Positions 23,241-30,544 of a stretch of DNA of 30,544 bases are shown here, in pieces. Made by a program: the position numbers and the translations under genes. The stretch covers positions 1 to 30,544 of the forward strand of contig JFHB01000286.1 of assembly GCA_000729835.1 (NCBI GenBank), written 5' to 3'. The notes below the pieces were generated by a model. It was given only the letters and a program-made list of their open reading frames with translations. It was not told the origin of the DNA and ran no database searches. This DNA comes from Atkinsonella hypoxylon (lineage: Eukaryota; Ascomycota; Sordariomycetes; Hypocreales; Clavicipitaceae). Position 1 is the stretch's first letter. Every line of letters starts with the position of its first letter.

Positions 23241-23868
23241 ATAGCTGCTGCTGCTCCTTTTAATGTAAGAGGACCTCTTTCTAATATATCCGAACAGGAT
23301 TCGTCTAACCGCCAGTAGCCCGCCAATCAAAATCGCAAAATGTCGTCTCGTCAGCCTAGAGTACGCCGCCCCTTCGCCCTCGCAGGGTGACCTCGAGGCG
23401 ATGCGCTAGGAATGCGCCCGCCTTCGGGCAGAGCTTAAAAGCTCGAATCGCTCGCAACGGCAGCTGCTAGCTGCGTTCTTAGAGCGTACAACCCTAACCC
23501 AGCCTGCCGCCCCCCTTACCTTCTCTCCTTCTATCTTCCCTTCCCTAGGGACTACACCCTTACGCTTAAGGCGCTAAGTTGTCTAAGACGCTATATTCTT
23601 GCCTACGCCTATTAGCGCAGAACCTTAATCTAGAACGCTAGTTATATCCTTACCTGCCCCAGCCTCTACACTATCTATTAGCGCTGTAATTCTAGCTCCT
23701 GCCCCTACGCTACTTTAGGGACACTATACAGCTCCTTTAGCCTTTATTCTAAAACTGCCTAAAGGGCAATAGAGCGCCTTTTAGGTAACTACACCTCTCT
23801 ACTATAAGCACTAATGCCTTCTTACTACTTACTAAGAAATTTCTTTTATTCTTACTATATTTTCTATA
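23241..23868 (+). pseudogene. Plus-strand ORF antisense in the Gypsy-B 3' region (unknown; coiled-coil segment)
   Basis: The candidate start is ATA at 23241 (ATG before RIP), followed by four GCT codons and PFNVRGPLSNISEQDSS. It continues with one TAG to RRPFALAG and a TGA at 23388-23390. A one-base shift (an extra G in gcagggtgac would explain it) leads to GDLEAMR, then ECARLRAELKSSNRSQ, a short heptad-like stretch, and a Pro/Ser/Thr/Ala-rich tail that fades near a 12-T run (23869-23880). The segment 23290-23560 is GC-rich with many intact CpA and CpG, unlike everything around it. It converges tail to tail with Gypsy-B pol. It may be an accessory antisense ORF of the element, a captured host fragment, or a gag piece of another retroelement. 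I do not recognise it. Confidence 0.4.
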
Positions 23869-23899
23869 TTTTTTTTTTTTATAATAATTATATAGGCCT

Positions 23900-26800
23900 C
23901 TATAAAGAAGAGTTTATTTTCCTTTATTTTTAGTTAAAGATAACTAAGTTGTTATTAGAGTCTATATAAAATTTTACTGTACCTCTACTAGGCCTATTGT
24001 TAAATTAAGTGTCTCTTTACTATAACTTAAATTAATCTAGTGCCTCTATATTAAGGAAGTTCTTTAGCAGCTTCTATATAGATTAAATAAATTCTACCTA
24101 CTTAATAAGCACTTAATAGTATCTTCCTTAGCCTAAAGCGTTTTTAGTAGCTAGAATTTCCTTTACTCTATACTCTTTAAAGAATAAGTTAGTATTTATT
24201 ATAGTTAGCTTAAGATTAAGCCTTAAGTTTACTAATTACTAGAAAAATAAAAGGTTTATTACTGCTTACTTAATAAGATTAATATAGAAAACTAGGTAAA
24301 TTTCTAGTAAAATATCTAACTTTATAGTTAAAGGTATTAGTATATCTATAACTATATACTTTACTATAACCTAATTAAGCTTCTAACTTAAGTAGTTTAT
24401 TTTAATATAATAGAGTATTAGCTAAACTAAGTTCTCTACTTTATACTATTCTATTAGCTTATAGCTTCTATTTAACTGCTCTTACTGCCTTTACTAAGTA
24501 AAGTTAATTATAGCTTAAGTAATATTTATACTTTTCTATAGCTATTTAAGAAACACTAAAGCTTACCCTTTATATAAAACTTAGGACTTCTTTTTATCTA
24601 TAAGCTTTTAGATAAAGTCTATATTATACCTATATATTACTTAGTTTAAACTTATACTAGTTACTAAGGAATTTCTATTGTTAATAGCTAGCTAATATAT
24701 AAGGAGATATTTAGGCTAGTTAAACTGCAAAAAGGCAACTATAACCTATAGAATTACTTATACTTTCTAATTAACTCTCTTTATTTTACTATTTATCTAT
24801 AGGTAATAGAATGTAGATAGTAATTACTTAATTCTAATAAGGCAATAGAGAGTAGTCTAAAAGGTACTTAATTAATCTAAACTATAGTTAAAGATAATTT
24901 ATTTTAGAAATCTATAAAACTACTATTAATAATACTTAAACTACTAAGTATATTCCTTTATCTCTATAGAGGTTATTGCCTTTAACTATATATACTTTAA
25001 GAGTTAATTAGTAATAACTATTAGGTAAAAGAGTATAGCCTAGTTTAGCGCTAGTAAATCTATTATAAAATCTATAGAGATCTATAACTAATATCTATTT
25101 AGCGCTAGAATAGGTTGTAAAAGGCCTTACTACAACCTCTTACTCTTCTAGCTACTGTAATAGTAGTAGTTTTAAATATACTAAGTAATATCTTAGAATA
25201 GCCTATTCTAGTAATAGTTATATATTAATGCTTAAAATGTAGTATTTTATTCTAAGTAGCCTAATATTAGTAACTTATATATTCTATATATTAGTATAGT
25301 AGTTAATAGCTTATACTTAAGGACCTAAAAGTAGCTTTAATAGACTAGCGCTCTTTATATATTAAGGGTGTAGTTTATAATCTATTCTTATATTTTTACC
25401 TTTAATAGAAACCTTTTCTTCTTCTTTTAAACTATATTTAACCTTATTAAGTATACTAAGTCTTTCTATACTTCTTAGTTCTATAAGCTCTATAAGTATT
25501 TATTTAGGAATAGCGTTATTCTAGCTAATACCTATAAAGCTATAGCTAGTTAACTTTTTAGTGTTACTTTACTAGCTGTTTCTACTGTAATATTCTCTAT
25601 AACCTTCTCCTTCTCTTTATCTCTATAAAGAGCGTTAAGGCAGCTAATAGAGAGAGGCTAAAGAACTTAGCCTATCTATAGCGTTACTCTATCTTAATTC
25701 TACTCTTATTATAATAATATATTTAGTTACTCTACTTATAGCTCTAGGTAGTATTATAGGTAGTAGTTAAAGAGAAAGAGAAGCTCTACCTACCTAGCTT
25801 AACACTTAAAGATCTCTTATAAAGATATAAAGTATTCTAGATTCTTATAGTTAGTAAGGATTATAAAGAGGTATACTACTCTTTATAGCTCTACTGCTTA
25901 GGCTTTAAGGTAAGATATTATTACTAAAAGCTCCTTATTATAAATAGTATAGTTACATTAAGCTAGAGATAACCTAGCTAAATAGTATACTATAGGCTGT
26001 AGTATATTAGCTTTATTATATTAGGATAAATAGCTACTAAGGGCCTCTTTTAAGCAATTAGCCTTTACTACTATATTCTTCTTAGGGTTCTATTAGGCTA
26101 AGACTAAGTATAAAGTAAAAGCCTCCTTAAGCCTTATAAATAACTTCTTATATTTCTTTATTTACTAAAATAGAACTTTTTTCTTTATTAAGTTAACTAA
26201 GAGCTCTATAATATCTAAGAAATCTAATATAAAGTTACAGTAAAAGTTTATAAATCTAAAAAAGCTTTATACCTTTTATAACCTAGTAGAAGCTTACTAC
26301 TTCTAAATAGCTATAATTTTCTCTAGATTTAGGTATATCTCCCTTTTTACTATAACTATAAAGCTAAGGTATTTAACTTTAGTTGTAGTAAAATAGTATT
26401 TCTTAAGATCTAAGTGTAGCTCTACTAACTATAACTTTTCTAGGATTCTTTATACTTTATATATATAGTTTTTCCTAAAACTCTCTATATAAATAAGGAC
26501 GTTATTTAAATAAGTAGTTATATAATCTCTAAGGGCCTCTTCTAGTACGCTATTAATATATTATTAAAATGTAGCTAAAGCTCTTACTAACCTAAAGAGG
26601 TAAACTAGCTATTTAAAGAGGCTAAACTAGATATAGAATACTATAAGGTGCTCCTTACTGTTTACTATCTAGATTCTATAGAAGGCTAACTATATATTTA
26701 GCTTAATAAACTAATATACCTTTAATAATAACTTAAGCGTCTTCTTTATTAAGGGAAGTAAGTAATAGTTCTATTCTATAATCTTATTAAAAGCTTAATA

Positions 26801-27720
26801 ATTAATATAGAATTACTATTCTTTACTTAGCTTTTTAGCTAAAAGAATAAGTACTACTACTAAAAAGGAGCTAGCTTAAATCTATCCTTTATCTATTAAG
26901 TTTATTACCTACCTCTTAATTTCTAATAAATAGTTCTATAGTATATTATATAGTAGGGCCTATAGTAGTAACAGTAAGAAGCTATTTAGCTACTGTTTTA
27001 GCTTAATATAGTAATCTAGCCTCTCTCTATATAGTAGAAGGCTTTAGGCCTTTTCTTTCTTAAAAAGATTATAAAAGTTCTTTAATTTTAATAGTAGTAT
27101 TAGTAGATTAAAACCTTTTAAGGATATTTATAACAATAATATAGAGGTAATTTCCTAAAGGCTTATAGCAATAAAATGTATAGTAACCTCTTAGCTCTTA
27201 CTCTATTTTATTAGAGCGCTATAAACTACTATTAATACTAGTCTTATTAGGTCCTTAACGCCTTAAGCTTTTACTGCTTAAATTATAAGGCCCTTAGCCT
27301 TACTTACTAATAGGCTCTAGCTAGTAGCGTTAAGGATAATTCTATTATAAACTAACTATAGGCTCCTAAAAATATAATCTTAGGTTAAGCCTAAGATTAT
27401 ATAGGCTACTACTAGAAAGATTTAGCTATTAATATCTATCTATAAGTAAACTAAAGAAGCAATTAAGGCGCTCCTTTAGTAGCTATTATAGAACTACTGT
27501 TTAACCTCTACTACTATTTATACTATTCTTTTATACAGCAATAGAACCTACTTTAAGCTAAAGTATTACACTAAACTCTTACTTATTATAGTAAAGTAGT
27601 TATACTTACTATTTATCTATATATTATAGAACAATAGTTAGTTAAAGAGTATAGAGATAAGGAACAGTAATATATCTATTTTCTTAATTATCTCTCTATA
27701 TTCTTCTTTTAGCTGCTTAC
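23900..27720 (-). pseudogene. pol: Gypsy-B pol remnant (protease, RT, RNase H, integrase, chromodomain)
   Basis: On the minus strand all recognised pol domains share one phase, offset from gag. The protease region is at about 27640-27330, with the QDYIF end. RT is at about 26880-26450: degraded YYLLPLIK, L-V-R-A-L-A-T-F (normal GLTNAPATF) and the catalytic box YLNN at 26512-26501 (normal YLDD). RNase H should lie in 26300-25600, where I found no single clear motif. Integrase runs about 25500-24650 and includes ISIDFI with the first catalytic Asp intact at codon 25072-25070. The chromodomain at 24175-24022 reads EYRVKEILATKNALG, GRYY and a C-terminal LLKNFLNIEALD. Chromodomains mark this as a chromovirus, a group that can target heterochromatin. 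Stops are TAA/TAG. The exact 3' end is uncertain. Confidence 0.85.
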
Positions 27721-28889
27721 TAAGTAAGGGTTATTACGTTATTTATATTACCTTTACCTCTATACTAAGCTTAAGGCTAAAGGTAAGCCTTTTTTTAACT
27801 TATTAGAGTTCTTTTTCTATATATTGTTTATTACTACTACCTATACGCTAGTTAACTCTAGCTTATATTTTACTAGTTATAATCTACATTTTTAAATATA
27901 GTGCTAGAATAACTTATACTAAAGGTATTACCTCTTTTAGTAGTGTTTTTTAAGTTTAGCTTTAAATACTTACTTTATTTATAAAGTATCTTTATTTAGT
28001 TATCTTACTCTAGATTTCTTTATACTCTCTTTCTATCTCTATTAGGTTTCTATAGCATTAACCTTAGTTATTTTAGTGTTACTATTTTAAGGCCCTTTAG
28101 AGCTAAAGCTATATTTTAGCTAGTGCTATTCCTTAATGTAATATAACTTAAGGTTTAGCGTAATACTGCAGTAGCGCTTTACTACCTAAAGGTAGTTATA
28201 ATAGAGAATATCTCTCTCTATACTATAATTCTTTATTTCTTTATTAAGCGCTATTTATAACTTAGCTAACTTTACACTATTATTTTAATTAGCCCCTTTT
28301 ACTAGTGTAATTTTTTCCTTAAAATAAATATAGAATTCTATAAACTACTTATTATTACTCTATTAAAGCTAATTAAGCTTAATTAAGGCTTAGTTCTATT
28401 AGTAAAAATCTATAAAGACTAATTCTAAGTAATTAAGGAACCTCTATATATTATATTCCTTTACTTTACCTACCTTATAATAAGTAGCTACTCTTTACTA
28501 AACCTTAAGCAATAAGCTTTAGTATAAATAGTACTATTAGTTCTATATTATACCTATAAAGGCGCTATTAGCCTAAAGCTTTTAGGTAATTACTATTTAC
28601 TAGGCCTAAAAGCTCTATTTATTTCTATTATAAGAGTTTACTATAGATAAAGGCTTCTGTTTAAGTTCCTCTAGCTGCTAGCTTACTGCAGCTTAAAGCT
28701 ACTTCTTTTTCTATATATAGTTTATTATAAAGCGTTATAGTTCCTTTATCTATAGAGATTAGCTCTTAACTAATTTATAAAGTACTGCAATTTTTACTGC
28801 TTTTTAGCTAATTTCTACTGTATTTTCCTCTACCTCTCTATAGAGGTTAAAAGAGTGCTTAAGCTAACTAGCTAGGCCTTTATTGCTAT
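27721..28889 (-). pseudogene. gag: Gypsy-B gag remnant
   Basis: The minus-strand frame starts at ATA (28889-28887), a RIP-changed ATG before GCA, only about 52 bases after the 5' LTR. The N-terminus reads SLSTLLTSIER and then Gln/Lys/Leu-rich sequence typical of a gag coiled coil. A capsid-like middle part (about 28500-28250) includes AYCLRFSKE and FNRV. A zinc knuckle may lie near 27880-27840 but its Cys/His codons are too damaged to call. Gag and pol are in different phases (offset of one), consistent with either programmed frameshifting or a later indel. The boundary is approximate. Confidence 0.65.
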
Positions 28890-28941
28890 AACTAAACAAT
28901 ATTGTTCTTACTAGTGTTCTATTTATAGAATAATTATAGTA

Positions 28942-29264
28942 TATAATAGACTAGCCTAGTTGCTTCTGCTAACTAGCGTCTATAATAAGAACTATAATTA
29001 TAAGGAGAAAAAGAGGAAAAGAGAAAGAACTAGAAGCCTCTTTATACCTCTATACTATATATCTAAAGGTAGGTCTATCCCCTTAGAAGCCCCTTTTAGT
29101 ATATACTCTATAGCTAAGGTTCTCTCTCTAGAGCCTAGTAAAGTTTAGCTAACCCCTAAATAAATGCAGCTTGCTTCTATCCCTTTACCTATATAGATCT
29201 CTGTCCCTCTCCTGCTGTCCTCCCTCTACTAAAAGACCTAAGCCTAAGGCTCGAGTCTATAACA
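28942..29264 (-). repeat. Gypsy-B 5' LTR (323 bp)
   Basis: On the plus strand it runs tataatagactag...tctataaca, the partner of 22014-22336. Its inner (left) half is RIP-mutated and its outer (right) half preserved. The 11-bp inverted repeat at its right end is imperfect here (agacctaagcc/ggctcgagtct), suggesting an original with ctcgag cores. No tRNA primer site could be recognised at 28941-28920 on the minus strand. Confidence 0.95.
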
Positions 29265-29658
29265 CTAGCCTATTGCTGCATAAGGCCTCTCTAGTAATAG
29301 ATTTAGCACTATTTAATGTAGAAGAAGTGCTTAGTTTATCTTAATTAACCTATCTTTAATGCGTTTCTCTCTATTAATTCTATAAAAGATACCTTCTGCA
29401 GTAAAGCTAACACTAACTAAGGTAAAAACGCTAACTAAGAGGCTAGCTGCAGATAAACTAGTAGAAACACCTATTAAGCGTAAAACTAGCGCCTTCTAGG
29501 CAAAACTCTCCCTAAAGCTGCTAGAAACGTCCTTTAGCTTTACTTTCTAGAGAGAACTAACAGCTTACTATAACTAACTAACAGTTTACTGCTATTACTA
29601 ATGCTTAGGGATTAAAATAGGCTGTATATACATAAAGAAATATACTAAAGGGATTTAA
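29265..29658 (+). pseudogene. Gypsy-A ORF3, copy 2, C-terminal part
   Basis: After the TSD ctagc (29265-29269) the ORF3 frame resumes at the codon for the Pro in cct att gct gca, matching copy 1 from 12779 to its stop. It retains the Pro/Thr/Lys-rich linker and the Cys-rich end, with some Cys lost (Cys to Tyr) relative to copy 1. The TAA at 29656-29658 is shared with copy 1 and followed by CAG. Confidence 0.55.
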
Positions 29659-29675
29659 CAGAAAATTTACTTTAA

Positions 29676-30151
29676 TATAGATTAATTTTAATGCTTTTAA
29701 CACTATATAGAATAATCTTGCATAAAGAATGTACTATATAGATTTAATAAATTAGCTTTATTATATAAGATTAATTTATAGGATTTAATATTATCTAGAA
29801 TAATTTTGCGTAACTTTACTTATATATAGAATATAGAATAAGCTTTAACGCTCTATTAGGTTTAAGGAAATCCGTTAATTTAATATATAGATTTAATAGT
29901 TACTAGATTATAAGTGTAATTTAAGCATTATAAGTATATAGGAAAATACATAAATATAGCAACCTACGCTGTAGATTGCACTATAACAACAATAATATAT
30001 TCTTATGCAATAAAACAACAACTACCTTTCTGCGCCTTTTATAATAGCTAGATTAATAAGTTATTTAGTTTAATCTAATATGCCTTCTAACAACTAACAA
30101 TTAATTTTTAGAACAGCTAAAACAGCTAATCTTTTTTGTAGAGGTAGCACT
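29676..30151. repeat. AT-rich segment between Gypsy-A internal end and last LTR; first copy of a repeat recurring at 30395
   Basis: Bases 29681-30151 (471 bp) have no counterpart in copy 1, where the LTR follows directly after ctttaatatag. The first 150 bases (29676-29825) match 30395-30544 without a gap and with about ten differences, all transitions. No coding frame is seen. It could be flanking satellite-like DNA rearranged with the LTR, or a separate small element. Confidence 0.6.
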
Positions 30152-30394
30152 TATTACAGAATAATCCTATAGACCTATAGGTCACTAGTGTATATAACTA
30201 CAATTATATATAAGTAGTTAGAAGTAACACTTAGGTAGTTAGATTGAACAATTAACAATTATTCACTAAAACACTATTTCTAGATGCTCCTTACAGAAGC
30301 TCTTACAACTCCTCTTACGATTTATTGCATAACCTGTTGAATCCGACAACCTATCGTCACTTTCGACAAACCCACGTCAGATCCCACCGTAACA
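30152..30394 (+). repeat. Right LTR of Gypsy-A copy 2 (243 bp)
   Basis: It aligns gap-free to 13191-13433. The left half is mutated (tattacagaataatcc) and the right half preserved (gaatccgacaac, accgtaaca), complementary to the middle LTR. The flanks cactt and tatag do not match, so it does not look like a simple solo-LTR insertion at this spot. Confidence 0.85.
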
Positions 30395-30544
30395 TATAGA
30401 TTAATTTTAATGCTTTTAATACTACATAGAATAATCTTGCATAAAGAATGTGCTATATAGATTTAATAAATTAGCTTTATTATATAAGATTGATTTATAG
30501 GATTTAACATTATTTAGGATAATTTTATGTAACTTTACTTATAT
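30395..30544. repeat. Second copy of the 29676 repeat, cut by the window end
   Basis: It starts tatagattaatttt directly after the LTR and matches 29676-29825 base for base apart from transitions, giving an exact 719-bp offset. Whether another LTR follows lies outside the window. Confidence 0.75.

Larger units (their letters stand above)
22014..29264 (-). mobile_element. Gypsy-B: nested full-length chromodomain Ty3/Gypsy element, minus strand
   Basis: The element is 7,251 bp with 323-bp LTRs and a 5-bp TSD, inserted in ORF3 of Gypsy-A copy 2. Orientation is minus: RT, integrase and chromodomain read on the minus strand, and a 16-base polypyrimidine run follows the left LTR, forming the polypurine tract on the minus strand. 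The 5' LTR is therefore 28942-29264 and the 3' LTR 22014-22336. Order on the minus strand: LTR, 52-base leader, gag, pol, 1.5 kb of 3' region containing an antisense ORF, LTR. The roughly 31 LTR differences I counted are all transitions. Confidence 0.93.
13191..30394 (+). mobile_element. Gypsy-A copy 2: complete but decayed Ty3/Gypsy element, interrupted by Gypsy-B
   Basis: It runs LTR 13191-13433, gag, pol, ORF3, LTR 30152-30394. Two insertions break it: Gypsy-B with its target duplication (22014-29269), and a 471-bp segment (29681-30151) between the internal 3' end and the last LTR. Without them it is about 9.5 kb. All recognised coding parts, including ORF3, lie in one codon phase (13496, 17504, 18722, 19202 and 21596 are congruent). 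Domain order RT-RNase H-integrase marks it as Ty3/Gypsy. Mutation is heavy and of RIP type. A clear polypurine tract before the last LTR is not seen. Confidence 0.85.

Noticed and set aside
23869..23880. Run of 12 T as the poly(A) tail of a minus-strand LINE or processed cDNA
   Set aside because: No target duplication or non-LTR reverse transcriptase is seen; pol here belongs to the LTR-bounded Gypsy-B.
22032..29148. Two similar 62-codon frames (22032-22220 and 28960-29148)
   Set aside because: They are the same piece of the two Gypsy-B LTRs. Their similarity reflects LTR identity, and they read against the element's orientation.
30152..30394. Solo LTR inserted at this position
   Set aside because: The 5-bp flanks (cactt and tatag) do not match, and the copy 2 internal region needs a 3' LTR here.
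1..30544. Host protein genes, tRNA, rRNA, CRISPR arrays, or bacterial or mitochondrial origin
   Set aside because: No cloverleaf, rRNA core, spaced short repeats or intact host-like frames were found. Apart from short gaps, the window is accounted for by three LTR retrotransposon families and one AT-rich repeat.

Overview
The window is a block of decayed LTR retrotransposons from a filamentous ascomycete (Pezizomycotina-like) genome. It holds no recognisable host gene, rRNA, tRNA or CRISPR array. The fungal assignment is an inference from three things: very high A+T; reading frames broken almost only by TAA/TAG and hardly ever by TGA; and differences between repeat copies that are nearly all C-to-T / G-to-A transitions. 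This is the signature of repeat-induced point mutation (RIP) acting mainly at CpA/TpG. No species can be named from this.

Layout. Two tandem copies of one large Ty3/Gypsy element, here called Gypsy-A, lie head to tail on the + strand. Copy 1 enters from the left edge in the middle of pol and ends at the LTR 13191-13433. Copy 2 starts from that same LTR and ends at the LTR 30152-30394, giving [pol-ORF3]-LTR-[gag-pol-ORF3]-LTR. Each copy has one younger, full-length retrotransposon nested in its ORF3. Copy 1 carries a Ty1/Copia element (4518-12384, + strand) with TSD tctcc. Copy 2 carries a chromodomain Ty3/Gypsy element (Gypsy-B, 22014-29264, - strand) with TSD ctagc. Because the other copy supplies the empty site, both insertions can be read to the base. 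Without its inserts, Gypsy-A copy 2 is about 9.5 kb with 243-bp LTRs.

Coding content. All three elements still show their proteins if TAA/TAG are read as lost Gln/Trp codons. Copia has one frame of about 1,750 codons: gag, protease, integrase, RT and RNase H. Gypsy-A has gag, protease region, RT, RNase H, integrase and a chromodomain-like tail in one frame phase, followed by a roughly 600-codon ORF3 that I cannot assign to a family. Gypsy-B has gag, then protease, RT, integrase and a chromodomain in a second frame. In all three the RT catalytic Asp pair is damaged to Asn (YVDN, YINN, YLNN), so none is likely to be active.

Least ordinary parts. (1) ORF3 of Gypsy-A. (2) A GC-richer, RIP-poor plus-strand ORF at 23241-23868, antisense to and convergent with Gypsy-B pol, with its own promoter-like upstream region and a 60-bp tandem repeat. 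(3) A common polarity of RIP in all three LTR pairs, where outer LTR halves are spared and inner halves mutated. (4) A sequence repeated with a 719-bp period around the rightmost LTR, running off the window.
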